From positions 1 to 64,000 of the forward strand of contig JAJFVL010000018.1 of NCBI GenBank assembly GCA_021371855.1: a DNA stretch of 64,000 nucleotides, read 5' to 3'. The position numbers and the translations under genes are program-made. Numbering within the stretch: the stretch's first letter is position 1; each line of letters opens with the position of its first letter. Origin of the DNA: Bacteroidales bacterium. Its GTDB lineage: Bacteria > Bacteroidota > Bacteroidia > Bacteroidales > VadinHA17. Shown here one piece after another: positions 53,551 to 63,047 of this stretch. A model generated the notes under the pieces. That model was not told where the DNA came from and searched no databases. It was given only the letters and a program-made list of their open reading frames with translations.

Positions 53551-54585
53551 ATGAAATCAAAAATTAAAATTGACATTAACTCCCAAATACCATTATATAA
53601 GCAGTTGGTCAGGTTTTTTCAAGATGGGGTGGATACCGGCGAATATAAAGAAGGAGACTTTATTCCTTCGATGAATGAACTTGCAACCGAATTAAACATA
53701 TCGAAAGAAACTGTTAAAAAAGCTTATTCAGTTTTACGGAAAGAGGAAGTAATAGAAGCATCACAGGGAAAAGGATTTTACATTACAGCCAGAAACAGGG
53801 ATAAAATAAAGATACTTTTACTCTTTGATAAGATTAGTACCTATAAACAAGATTTGTTTAATTCGTTTGCTGAGACAATTGGTGACAGGGCGGGTATAAC
53901 CATTCATTTACATAATCAGGAAATTGACCTTCTGGAATTCTTTATAAATGAAAATCTTGATAATTTCGATTACTATATAATTACACCTCATTTCCCTCTT
54001 AATCCTGATATTCAGAAAAGAGTTATCAAAATCCTGAAAAAAATTCCCAACAGAAAACTAATTCTGGTTGACAGGTTTATTGAAGGGCTTCCCGGTAACT
54101 TCGGCTCCGTATACCAGGATTTTGAAAACGATATTATTGACGGACTCACACAGTCTATTGATTTACTGAAAAAATACGACAGGTTGAATGTCATATCAAT
54201 GGCGGGTAGTCTATATGCTCCCTTAATTGAAAAAGGGATAAAACAATTCTGTGATATTAATAAAATGAACATTAATATAATAAGGCAATTCAATGTGGGA
54301 AAAATTCAGAAAAAGGACTTCTTCCTGACATTAAACGGACAGGTTGATCATGATTTTATTAAGCTGATCAAGGCAGCCCAGGCTGAAGGCTTTAAGATTG
54401 GGAAAGACATTGGAGTAATTGCTTATAACGAATCTCCTATTAACGAGATAATTCTTAACGGACTTACTGTCTTTTCAACAGATTTTAAGCAGATGGGTGA
54501 ACTGACTGCAAAGATGATCCTTGAGAAATCTTTAAGAAAAATCAGATGCGATTTTAAACTGATAAAAAGGAATACATTTAATTAA
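53551..54585 (+). CDS. GntR family regulator with LacI-type sugar-binding domain
   Basis: This is a 344-residue protein. Residues 1-75 are a GntR winged helix (INSQIPLYKQLVRFF, GDFIPSMNELATELNISKETVKKAYSVLRKEEVIE, GKGFYI). Residues ~85-335 resemble the periplasmic-binding-protein/LacI effector fold (IKILLLFDKISTYKQDLFNSF … GVIAYNESPINEIILNGLTVFSTDFKQMGELTAKMI). This arrangement is used by sugar-responsive regulators such as B. subtilis AraR and by Bacteroidota relatives. It is divergent from susC-2 and probably represses that cluster until its sugar ligand binds. It converges, with a 5-base gap, on the Lut genes. Confidence 0.9.
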   Translation: MKSKIKIDINSQIPLYKQLVRFFQDGVDTGEYKEGDFIPSMNELATELNISKETVKKAYSVLRKEEVIEASQGKGFYITARNRDKIKILLLFDKISTYKQDLFNSFAETIGDRAGITIHLHNQEIDLLEFFINENLDNFDYYIITPHFPLNPDIQKRVIKILKKIPNRKLILVDRFIEGLPGNFGSVYQDFENDIIDGLTQSIDLLKKYDRLNVISMAGSLYAPLIEKGIKQFCDINKMNINIIRQFNVGKIQKKDFFLTLNGQVDHDFIKLIKAAQAEGFKIGKDIGVIAYNESPINEIILNGLTVFSTDFKQMGELTAKMILEKSLRKIRCDFKLIKRNTFN

Positions 54586-54590
54586 AAGAG

Positions 54591-56759
54591 CTATTTTATC
54601 TTCTGTTCAACATTGGCAGGATTCTGGTTACAATTTAGAATTTCTGATAAATGTAATACTGATATATTTCTTTTTTGTTTATCTGCACCCCCTCTCAATT
54701 GCATGATACACCCCGGGCATTCTGTCAAAAGTATTTCGGCTCCTGTCTTCTCAGCTGCATCAAGCTTTTTCTCTAACTGGGCAGCCGATATTTCAGGATA
54801 TTTTACGGTATATGTCCCTCCAAAACCGCAACACTGATTTTCAAACTCCGACCTGACAAATTTATAACCTGCCTTCGTTATCAAATTTTCAGCACTCTCC
54901 TTTAGATTCAATCCTCTTATTAAATGGCACGGTGCATGATAAGTTACTGTCTTACCAACATTTTCATTACTTCTGAAGCTGCAATATTTATTCACAAATG
55001 ATCTGAAGTCGGTTATTTTACCTGCGAACCTGGTGATCTGTTCTTTCTCTTCGTCATTAAAACCCTCCATTTCAGGATATGATCCTTTAAGAAATGAAGC
55101 ACATGAAGCGCATAAAGTTACAATGGCATCATATCCCCCGTCTTTAAAAGCCATGACATTCCGGAGTGCAACAATCTTCGAATTCTTTTTGTCGCCTGTC
55201 ATCATCAGAGGCAATCCGCAACAACTTTGCTCTTCCGGCATAAATGATTCAATGTTGTTAGCAGCAAAGAGTTTTATGGCTGCTTCAACCTGTTCAGGAT
55301 AAACAAAATCATCAAGGCAACCAGCAAAAATTCCAATTTTAAGTTTGGGATTATTGACTACCGGTTTGATACTTTTCCATTTATCACGAAGAGGTTCATC
55401 TGCCAATACTGGAAGAGTCCTGAATGAATGCTCTTTATAGAGAATAAGAGGAAGATGGCGAATAAAACCATCATTCCCTGTAAAAGGTTTCTGTCCGGTT
55501 TTAGCAATCTTAAGGAATCTGTGAAACATCTTCCGGTTCTTTAATAAAGCGGTAACAGTTTTTGAAATAACCGGTCTGCCTTTTCTTTCATTGATCCGGA
55601 TCTGTATCTCTTTTATCAAAGATGGCAGATCAATCCCTGCAGCACATACTTCTTTACATGCAAGACAATTTATACAATTATCAGCCAGAAATGCAGCATT
55701 GTCAATCCCATGATAAAAATAAGTAAGTATATGCCCCACAGGTCCTATATAAACATGGCCCATCATATGACCACCAATATGACCATATACCGGACAAACA
55801 TTGGCACATGCACCACATCGTATGCAATTCAATATGTCAGAAAAGATCTTGTCGTTTGCAATCTCTGACCTTTTATTATCTAAAAAAACAATATGATATT
55901 CTTTCTTGCCATCTGCGCTGCTTTTACATTCATTCCGGCCTGTGATCCAGGTTATATATGATGTTATTTTCTGACCTGTGGCATTTTTGGGAAGCACCTC
56001 AAGTATTTTTAATGCCTCATCTACTGTCTCTATAAGTTTTTCAAGACCAATGAGCGCCACATGTATCCTGGGCAAAGTTGTAACAAGCCTGGCATTACCT
56101 TCGTTTGTGACAATCCCTATAGTTCCTGTTCCGGCAATAGCAAAATTAGCACCTGTTATACCCATATCAGCCTTTAAAAATCTCGGTCTGAGTTCTTTCC
56201 TGGCTACACTGACAAGCGTTTTTATAACTTCCGGTTGAGACTGTTTTGTTTCATCGGAAAATGTTTCTGCGACCTGCCCTTTTGAAAGATGAATGGCAGG
56301 CATGACCATATGTGAAGGACCTTCATGCCGCAGTTGGATAATCCATTCTCCCAGGTCTGTTTCAACAACTTCAAAGCCTTTTGAGATAAGGTGATCATTT
56401 AAATGAATCTCTTCAGATGTCATTGACTTTGATTTCACAATTGACCTCACATTACCCTCTGAGGCTATCTTTTCAATGATCGAGTTCGCTTCCTCAGCAT
56501 CAGATGCAAGATGGATAATAGCACCATGTTCCGTAGCTTTCTGTTTAAAGAGAGAATAGAGTTCATTTATATGTGACACTGATTTTCTTTTCAAATCAGT
56601 TATTCCATGAATAAGCTCTTCTATGTTTTTCCCGTTAAAAGCATTTTCCCTCGATTGTGGATAATTACTTGTAAAATTCCCAAGAGCGGTTTGAAGAAAT
56701 TTGTCATCGAGAGCATGACTGATCTCTTTCCTGTATTTTTTATTTGAAGTGTATGCCAT
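54591..56759 (-). CDS. Fused LutB-LutA lactate-utilisation iron-sulfur protein
   Basis: This 722-residue protein joins two subunits of the LutABC complex. Residues ~60-290 are the LUD domain of LutB (ANFAIAGTGTIGIVTNEGNARL). Residues ~305-375 hold two ferredoxin clusters (CIRCGACANVCP and CINCLACKEVCA). Residues ~465-715 are LutA-like with the paired cysteine motifs SCCGLPL and QCCGFGGTY. Lut complexes oxidise L-lactate to pyruvate. It is immediately adjacent to LutC (0-base gap). It lies among exported hydrolases, suggesting that lactate arises from the sugars released here. No signal peptide is seen, so it is cytoplasmic. Confidence 0.88.
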   Translation of the reverse strand: MAYTSNKKYRKEISHALDDKFLQTALGNFTSNYPQSRENAFNGKNIEELIHGITDLKRKSVSHINELYSLFKQKATEHGAIIHLASDAEEANSIIEKIASEGNVRSIVKSKSMTSEEIHLNDHLISKGFEVVETDLGEWIIQLRHEGPSHMVMPAIHLSKGQVAETFSDETKQSQPEVIKTLVSVARKELRPRFLKADMGITGANFAIAGTGTIGIVTNEGNARLVTTLPRIHVALIGLEKLIETVDEALKILEVLPKNATGQKITSYITWITGRNECKSSADGKKEYHIVFLDNKRSEIANDKIFSDILNCIRCGACANVCPVYGHIGGHMMGHVYIGPVGHILTYFYHGIDNAAFLADNCINCLACKEVCAAGIDLPSLIKEIQIRINERKGRPVISKTVTALLKNRKMFHRFLKIAKTGQKPFTGNDGFIRHLPLILYKEHSFRTLPVLADEPLRDKWKSIKPVVNNPKLKIGIFAGCLDDFVYPEQVEAAIKLFAANNIESFMPEEQSCCGLPLMMTGDKKNSKIVALRNVMAFKDGGYDAIVTLCASCASFLKGSYPEMEGFNDEEKEQITRFAGKITDFRSFVNKYCSFRSNENVGKTVTYHAPCHLIRGLNLKESAENLITKAGYKFVRSEFENQCCGFGGTYTVKYPEISAAQLEKKLDAAEKTGAEILLTECPGCIMQLRGGADKQKRNISVLHLSEILNCNQNPANVEQKIK

Positions 56760-57293
56760 TTATTTATTATTTGTCAGGATAATATGAAGATGTTCCGGTC
56801 CATGTGCACCTAAAGTAAGAACTCTCTCAATATCGGCTGTCCTGCTTGGGCCCGTTATAAAAGCTGTATAATTATTTTTCTTGAACCATGTATTTAGTTC
56901 ATTACTAATATCTGAAGATTTTTCAACAATATTTTCAGGATTCAGTAAAATGAAATTTGTCTCTGACAACATTGTTGCTAACCTTATGTCTTCATTATCC
57001 GAATTAACGACAAGAGTACCTGTTTCAGCAATACCAAAAGATGCATTTACAATGCCGGCATCTATTTCACCTGCCCGATCTCTGAGCGGTGATCCGATTT
57101 TTTCAAATCCTCCTGTTTCAAGATTTCTGCACAATGCAGCCGGCATCCCGGGAGCCGCAAATCTCGAATATCCATTCAATTTCATGATTTTTTCGATATA
57201 TTCAACAACCGTATTTTCAGTATCAGCTATATAAAGTATTGCTGAAGCATCTTCTGCCATTTTTTTGAATAGCTCTATCCGTTCATTGTTCAT
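56760..57293 (-). CDS. lutC: LutC-type LUD domain protein
   Basis: This 177-residue protein shows NASFGIAETGTLVV and GPSRTADIERVLTLGAHGPEHLHIIL, the conserved LUD-domain blocks of LutC/YkgG proteins. Together with the LutB-LutA fusion it completes the usual three-part lactate oxidation set in two genes. LutC is somewhat shorter than many relatives (~200-240), lacking part of the N-terminus. It is first in its transcript, with a hairpin (57338-57371) upstream that belongs to the preceding GH50-like gene. Confidence 0.88.
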   Translation of the reverse strand: MNNERIELFKKMAEDASAILYIADTENTVVEYIEKIMKLNGYSRFAAPGMPAALCRNLETGGFEKIGSPLRDRAGEIDAGIVNASFGIAETGTLVVNSDNEDIRLATMLSETNFILLNPENIVEKSSDISNELNTWFKKNNYTAFITGPSRTADIERVLTLGAHGPEHLHIILTNNK

Positions 57294-57337
57294 ACTTCTG
57301 TTAATCAGGTTGATAACAATATATTTAAATTAAAATA

Positions 57338-57371
57338 ATTTGTGCCCGCCTTTAGCAGTGCAGGCACAAAT
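57338..57371 (-). terminator. Imperfect stem-loop after the GH50-like gene
   Basis: ATTTGTGCC (57338-57346) pairs with GGCACAAAT (57363-57371), and two further GC pairs are possible inside. It lies ~53 bases past the stop at 57424 and probably separates the hydrolase transcript from lutC. Confidence 0.55.
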
Positions 57372-57423
57372 CAGATCTTATAACAACACAAAAGTATACA
57401 AAACTTTTAAGCAATATATGACA

Positions 57424-59535
57424 TTATTTACTGCTCCTTATGGTGTACATTTTATAACCGACTTCACGAATTTTAGCAATTGTTTCGGGATATGGTGTAT
57501 CACAGACATCCACCAATCCATTCTGGAAATCTTCCCCATCGAATCTTCCGGTTGTTGCCTGTTCACCATATTGATGCCAATGTGCACCGATCACATTTGG
57601 ATGACGAAGAGCTGACGTGATATAAACCACATATGCTTTGCCCCTTTCTTCCTGATTTGCCACCTTTATCTGCGCAGAATCGAACATTCCCCTGTCAAGA
57701 GCTCCGAAATGAAACTCCCCGATCATAACAGGTTTATCGACACCATCAGGCAGTTTAAATTCGTCTAAGGTATTACGGTAAATATTATAGCTGATAACGT
57801 CGCAATACTTTGAACCTATTCTAATTGCTGCTTCATAGGAACCTGCGAAACGGCATCCCAGATATAACTTATACGGAGCTGCCTTTTTGAATTCGTCTCT
57901 AATTCCTTTGAAATAGGCGTCTATTAAAACTTCAGTGAATGCAATACAGTCATCCTTCGATCCTTGGGGAGGAACTACCTGTGACTGAAGAATTTTGTCC
58001 CAATCGGCATAAACCGATTGCCATGCATCATTAAGTTTGCCGATAGAACCATACTTTTTTCTGAGTCTGTTTACCATCTCAATCTTGGCGGGCTGGGTAG
58101 CGGGTGATTGCAGAGTCCAGGTTGCCAGATCAGCAGGTCCTCCAAATGCGATTTCATTATCGACGAAAAATCCGAAGCACCACGGGTCATTCAACTCATT
58201 TTTCCGTTGTTTCAGTTGCTTGCGAAAATCTGTACGGAATTCCGGATGAAAAGGATCGTTAAATTTCCACCAACCTAACCTGCTCCCCTCAATAGTGGGT
58301 GATTTAAGTTCGAACCTGTCGGTATATGGAGTTTTTCTCATCAGGCAATAGTTTGTATCTGAACAGTTACCAACGGTATTCATTCCCCAGCTTCTCAAAC
58401 GTATGTGAGCCATTTTTCCATATTTATTATACCAGTCATCTCCATATTTACGCATAGCGTTAGCCGATGAAAAATCGTATGTTTTTTTAATATTTCTGGC
58501 AACATAATATAGATAGAGTGACCTGTCGTGTGTATTGTAAAATTGGGCAAAGGGTGAATCTTCTTTTGGAAGTTCAGTGAAATAGAACTCACGATTATCC
58601 AGGGGAGTTTCAGCTGATGAAGGAGTTACCCGTACCGGTCCATGAGACCAGTATAAACAACCTTCAGGATCAACCATCCACCATTTCCCATCAATCTTTT
58701 TAACATAGAAATTGCCTGTTGCCTTTTGTTTCGGTCCGTTAGCCCAGCCGCCATACTGATCCCAATCAGATGGTCCGGGATGAGCATCAATATCAGCAAG
58801 CTCTCTCTCCAGAGCATTCTTCATATCAGAGTCTGTCTTCGTTTTTCCAGGCCAGTCTTTGTGTATAAACTGACCATATTTGTCAATGAACGGGAAAAAT
58901 TTTTCCGGTGGCAATTTCATATAATCAGGAACATCCATTACCGGGCCTGTAAGTGCCACAATTCGTTTCACACTCCATTTCCAGTCTGCCCGCGGAGAAT
59001 TGACATAAAGAGCTACACTTATCACATTATTCAAGTCAATATTGGAAACGATTCCAGTTGTCTGAAAAGGTCCCCGACGCATTCCAAAAAGCTTGTCACC
59101 AATTTCCCGTGTATAAGGAAGTTGTGGAGGAAGATTTACAGTACACACCTTCGAACTATTAGCCGGGATAATGATTCTATCAACGAACACTCCAGTTTTT
59201 TTACCCGGATCAGCATCTTGATTATCGAGACGGACTGTGATCCGCAAATCTCCCTGAGTTTCATGATTTGCCAGATCTAAAACTAATTTATTGCATTCCG
59301 ATAATTTCCAGTTACCTTTTATCAAGATGCCAGGATCAGTGATATTTCCTTTTGTCTCAACCTGTATGGAACTATCTTTCACTTCAAATTTACTTTCTTT
59401 GTGAGCGGTAATTGATTCTACCGGAGTTTCAGCCACATCGAATAGAATTATTTCTCCGTTCTTCGCTTTGTGCTTCTGAGAACAGCCAAAAGACAGAGCA
59501 CAAAAGATAGCTAATACAATGCTAATCTGTTTCAT
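57424..59535 (-). CDS. GH50-like (beta-agarase family-like) glycoside hydrolase lipoprotein
   Basis: This 703-residue protein has lipobox SFGC (Cys18). Residues ~45-200 are a CBM-like beta-sandwich (FGMRRGPFQTTGIV). The barrel begins at ~220 with GQFIHKDWPGKT and WDQYGGWANGP, followed by KWWMVDPEGCLYWSHG. FGFFVDNEIAFG gives Glu461 and MIGEFHFGALDRG gives Glu607, the acid/base and nucleophile positions of GH50-like clan GH-A enzymes. GH50 members cut beta-1,4 links in agarose, but relatives outside agar degraders exist. It stands 100 bases downstream of the DUF4832 copy 2 gene and is followed by a hairpin. Confidence 0.78.
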   Translation of the reverse strand: MKQISIVLAIFCALSFGCSQKHKAKNGEIILFDVAETPVESITAHKESKFEVKDSSIQVETKGNITDPGILIKGNWKLSECNKLVLDLANHETQGDLRITVRLDNQDADPGKKTGVFVDRIIIPANSSKVCTVNLPPQLPYTREIGDKLFGMRRGPFQTTGIVSNIDLNNVISVALYVNSPRADWKWSVKRIVALTGPVMDVPDYMKLPPEKFFPFIDKYGQFIHKDWPGKTKTDSDMKNALERELADIDAHPGPSDWDQYGGWANGPKQKATGNFYVKKIDGKWWMVDPEGCLYWSHGPVRVTPSSAETPLDNREFYFTELPKEDSPFAQFYNTHDRSLYLYYVARNIKKTYDFSSANAMRKYGDDWYNKYGKMAHIRLRSWGMNTVGNCSDTNYCLMRKTPYTDRFELKSPTIEGSRLGWWKFNDPFHPEFRTDFRKQLKQRKNELNDPWCFGFFVDNEIAFGGPADLATWTLQSPATQPAKIEMVNRLRKKYGSIGKLNDAWQSVYADWDKILQSQVVPPQGSKDDCIAFTEVLIDAYFKGIRDEFKKAAPYKLYLGCRFAGSYEAAIRIGSKYCDVISYNIYRNTLDEFKLPDGVDKPVMIGEFHFGALDRGMFDSAQIKVANQEERGKAYVVYITSALRHPNVIGAHWHQYGEQATTGRFDGEDFQNGLVDVCDTPYPETIAKIREVGYKMYTIRSSK

Positions 59536-59635
59536 AATTAATAACTTAATAAATTTATTATTATCATTTTCCTTATTCCTGATAATGTATTCAACAATGT
59601 TTTATTCGTATATCAAAACCAATATCAACTTATTT

Positions 59636-61288
59636 TTACTTGTCTATCCATATATTCTCAAGTTCTACGCCAGGAACTGAAGGTTCTTTTACTTTTATTG
59701 TACCTATCTTATACCTGTGCTGACCATCGTCATCTGTAAGAGGAAGTGCTATTGCGGGGGTCCCGTCTTTTTGTCCGACTGAAACAAATACATCGTAAAC
59801 ACCATGCTTTGTAGAAGGGGTAACAGGTCCGGCATAGAAATCACTTCCCGGACGTTGTTCCATTTTCAGGGTGAATTCGTTGAAAAATTCTTTCGGTGAT
59901 AAAAATCCGATGTTAAAAGTACTCACATGATTTTTCTGGGGTGCCGCATCAGGCTTTCCGGTCTCCAGCGTTTTTACATCAAATTTGTCCTCAACCATGA
60001 CAGACACAATTCCTGCTTTATTGTCTTTTACCGTTAGTGCAGGAAAACCTCCCTGATAACAGGGTGCCACACCGACATTTGCCCATGTCCATTCAACTTT
60101 GAAGTGCTCTCCTATTTCAACCGCTTCGGGATATTTTATTCCCTTCAAATTCAGACGATACCCCAACCTTCTGTTTATCTTTTCAATAATATCTTTGTTC
60201 TCTTTATAAAACTCCTGGGGCCACCAGTGAATTGAAAGGTAACTTGAATGATATTCTTCCACTGCTTCAAGAAGTCTCAATTTATCCCAGGAACCACGTG
60301 CTTTGAGCATTCCGTAATGCCCATGCTCAAGAATGACAGGTGTATTTGGCCAGAACTTTCCTGCCAGTCCGGCATTATACCATGCATTTGGATATTTATT
60401 TACCAGGATACTGTCATCACGCAAAGCAAGACCTTTCGATATGGCATAATCAGCCAGTGAAAGGTTTACGGTAGAGGCATGTGAACCAATCATGTCATCA
60501 TTGATGCAAATCAGTGTTTTTTTGAAATATTTCATGTAAAGATCGACTTGCGACCTTACAATCCGGGCGCTTACTTCAGGTGAAAGTTTACTGGAATACC
60601 CTGTGTGACCTTCACCCCACATCCCAAACGTTCCTATATCAAAAAATGCCACATTCGGATTCCCGTCATAATGATCAGCCAGGGCTTTAATGAGATTTTT
60701 CAGTTTTTCCTGAAAAACAGGGTCAAGGTAATCCGGATCCCATAAAGGGCCGTCTTCGGAGGGACCGACCCTGTTTATAAAATTTACACCTTTGGCTCCT
60801 GCATCTTTCACCCATTTAGGAGTTGCCCAGGTAACCCAGTGTTCGCTGCAGTTGATACGGATTGCAATCTTTTTACCTTTTGCAACAAATCGCTGTGCCG
60901 GGGTATCAAAAACCGTCCAATTGAAAAATCCTTCTTCAGGTTCAACAAACGACCATGGAATCCTCATATAAATAACAGAGCATCCCGGATACCAGTCCAG
61001 CGAATCGGATGGTTCTAATCTGGAACCATAGTTGCCCGTCCGTCCTGAATAAAAATGAGTAACCCAACCCATCCCGGGATTGATAAGCGGCTCTCCCGTG
61101 TCTTGCGGATGAAATGTCCTAATTTGCAAATTATTATTTTGAGTATCCGCACTAAATACTTCATGATCAACATCTGCCATCTCCCCTGCTCTTGTCAGTG
61201 ACATTGGGATAGTTGCACCTATTGCAGATGTACCAATAATCCGCAAAGCATTGCGCCGCGATATGACATTATGATTTTTATTTTCCAT
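59636..61288 (-). CDS. DUF4832-type barrel protein with twin-arginine signal, copy 2
   Basis: This 550-residue protein is collinear with the one at 32345. ISRRNALRIIGTSAIGA is the Tat signal. GMGWVTHFYSGRTGNYG, IYMRIPWSFVEPEEG, DIGTFGMWGEGH (Glu226) and VILEHGHYG (Glu321) mark the barrel, and the last ~150 residues form the DUF4832 beta-sandwich. Long blocks are identical to copy 1; differences cluster in the linker after the Tat signal and in surface helices. In both places the gene is followed (upstream in coordinates) by a GH39-like gene and a GH16 gene or remnant. Enzyme activity is inferred. Confidence 0.75.
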   Translation of the reverse strand: MENKNHNVISRRNALRIIGTSAIGATIPMSLTRAGEMADVDHEVFSADTQNNNLQIRTFHPQDTGEPLINPGMGWVTHFYSGRTGNYGSRLEPSDSLDWYPGCSVIYMRIPWSFVEPEEGFFNWTVFDTPAQRFVAKGKKIAIRINCSEHWVTWATPKWVKDAGAKGVNFINRVGPSEDGPLWDPDYLDPVFQEKLKNLIKALADHYDGNPNVAFFDIGTFGMWGEGHTGYSSKLSPEVSARIVRSQVDLYMKYFKKTLICINDDMIGSHASTVNLSLADYAISKGLALRDDSILVNKYPNAWYNAGLAGKFWPNTPVILEHGHYGMLKARGSWDKLRLLEAVEEYHSSYLSIHWWPQEFYKENKDIIEKINRRLGYRLNLKGIKYPEAVEIGEHFKVEWTWANVGVAPCYQGGFPALTVKDNKAGIVSVMVEDKFDVKTLETGKPDAAPQKNHVSTFNIGFLSPKEFFNEFTLKMEQRPGSDFYAGPVTPSTKHGVYDVFVSVGQKDGTPAIALPLTDDDGQHRYKIGTIKVKEPSVPGVELENIWIDK

Positions 61289-61320
61289 AATTAACGAATC
61301 ATTGAGATACTTTATGTTAA

Positions 61321-62901
61321 TTACTTCTTACTGGTCAGTTCCCACAAAACAAGACCGTTCTTCTCAAGTTTTTCTTGTTTCAGTTCAATCTGTCCTTTTT
61401 TAGTCTTTACCCAGGAATCTTCAATTTTTTCAATACCCCCTTTGTATTCCGGATTAGTTAAGCAATTGCTATGGTTACTGTCGATGAGGTACTTCACAAC
61501 ATGAAGCTTCCCGTTTTTCACTTCAGGAAATACTTTTCCAAGGTTCTGGATTGTCAGGTTTACTGCCCGTGGGTCAGCATAATTGATTGCTTCAATAACA
61601 ACTTTTGATTTTTGAGCAGATGCCAGAACAATATCTTCATTATCTATGGAATTATTTACCTGTATCTCTTGTCCCTTGAGCATAGTCAGAAACTGCATAG
61701 AAGCCCCTGTCGGTAACATGCGTATCTCATTCGCCTTTGTGTCTGGTTCATTCGGACCATCAAACCACATGAAACGAGTCTGTAATTTGGAATTATGATA
61801 TAAAACCCAGGGCATGATCATAATATCAGGACTATAGATACTTGAATAGTAAAGTGATTTGACAAGACCTGCAGCATTAGCGAAATGATATTCCAGTTTA
61901 TCTTCACTGAAATGATAAGGATCATGCTCCGATATGAACATCGGGATATCTGTGGAAAGGCCATGTTTTGATAAGAGATCTTTTATATCTTTTTCCCTGT
62001 TGACTGTCTCTGAAATTTTAACATGGTACTCATGCCATGAAACGAAATCAAGCTTTTTCTCCGGAGACTGATCTTTATTGTAAAACTCAAAAAAATGGTC
62101 AATTCTGCTTAAAAATGAATTTGTAGAGACAGGCCCCCCTACCAGCAACCTTTTATCGCCGCTAAGACCCAATTCTTTATTTATTTCATTAACCGCTTCA
62201 TATCCTAGCTTGTAAAAAAGATAGTACTGTTCATCAGTTGCACCGGCAAAGCCTTTCAATTCATATTCATTACAAACCTCCACATACCTGATTTTTGGAT
62301 ATAATATTTTATAGTGTTTCAGTCCTTCTTTGAAGATCATTTTCCAGTCTCCCATTGTAACCGGCAATGTATTATCCAGGATTTCCCGCTCATAGCGCCG
62401 GATAGTAAGCATAATTTCGTCGCTATAGTCATTGAATGCTTTCATATAATCATAAAAGTGAACATTCGACTCAACTTCCCATGGCCATGATTCGCGATGT
62501 TTTTCCTTAATATCACGATATTTGTCTACGCCAATCTGAAAATTGAAATTGTATTCACGGGTTCTGTAATCCCACATTTCGTCAAGGTTTAGCCAGCACC
62601 GGGTGACTTTTGATCTTCCGTAGGCTTTATCGCTGACTTCTGCTATTACAGGAGCCGGCGCCTTCTGTAATGATGTGTTACGATAAGCAACCAGATCGGG
62701 AAATGGATGGGTCTGTTTTGCGACATCGATGGCCCGGGTAATTTCAATTGAAGCCTCTGATGCTACTGATGTCTGGATTGATTTTTGATCAGGTGAAGTC
62801 ATGTTATGATTTTTTGTACGGCAGAATTCTTCTGCGGAAGCTAACTCTGTAAACAAAACAGTGAATAAAAACGAAGCAAGTAAAAGAGTAGTTTTCTTCA
62901 T
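61321..62901 (-). CDS. GH39-like (clan GH-A) glycoside hydrolase
   Basis: This 526-residue protein has a Sec signal (ending ELASAEE). The barrel covers ~95-430. RYVEVCNEYELKGF provides Asn211-Glu212, matching the Asn-Glu acid/base pair of clan GH-A, and IPMFISEHDPYH provides Glu325 as the nucleophile candidate. SWHEYH lies between them. The C-terminal ~90 residues are a beta-sandwich. It is more distant from the tandem pair at 34012/35484 than they are from each other, and its usual WNEP has become CNEY. It is the neighbour of DUF4832 copy 2, with a 32-base gap. Confidence 0.7.
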   Translation of the reverse strand: MKKTTLLLASFLFTVLFTELASAEEFCRTKNHNMTSPDQKSIQTSVASEASIEITRAIDVAKQTHPFPDLVAYRNTSLQKAPAPVIAEVSDKAYGRSKVTRCWLNLDEMWDYRTREYNFNFQIGVDKYRDIKEKHRESWPWEVESNVHFYDYMKAFNDYSDEIMLTIRRYEREILDNTLPVTMGDWKMIFKEGLKHYKILYPKIRYVEVCNEYELKGFAGATDEQYYLFYKLGYEAVNEINKELGLSGDKRLLVGGPVSTNSFLSRIDHFFEFYNKDQSPEKKLDFVSWHEYHVKISETVNREKDIKDLLSKHGLSTDIPMFISEHDPYHFSEDKLEYHFANAAGLVKSLYYSSIYSPDIMIMPWVLYHNSKLQTRFMWFDGPNEPDTKANEIRMLPTGASMQFLTMLKGQEIQVNNSIDNEDIVLASAQKSKVVIEAINYADPRAVNLTIQNLGKVFPEVKNGKLHVVKYLIDSNHSNCLTNPEYKGGIEKIEDSWVKTKKGQIELKQEKLEKNGLVLWELTSKK

Positions 62902-62964
62902 GATATTATTTATTTTTCTTTTTTCAAATTATTCTGAAGTACGAAGTCCGATGAATTTTATTTA

Positions 62965-63047
62965 TTATTTCACTTCATCAAATACACGGACATAATCAAC
63001 TATAAAATAATCAGGCAACACAGCTTTTTTCAATTCCGGAGTAGCTA
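62965..63047 (-). pseudogene. Remnant of a GH16 gene (last ~27 codons only)
   Basis: Minus-strand translation up to the TAA at 62965-62967 gives PELKKAVLPDYFIVDYVRVF followed by DEVK, which matches the C-termini of both intact GH16 proteins (AILPDYFVVDYVRVFDEEY and AVLPDCYEVDYVRVFDEV). Going upstream, the frame meets a stop at 63055-63057, and the rest of the GH16 gene is absent. The next gene ends at 63048. This is the tail of a third GH16 gene removed by deletion or recombination. Confidence 0.9.
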
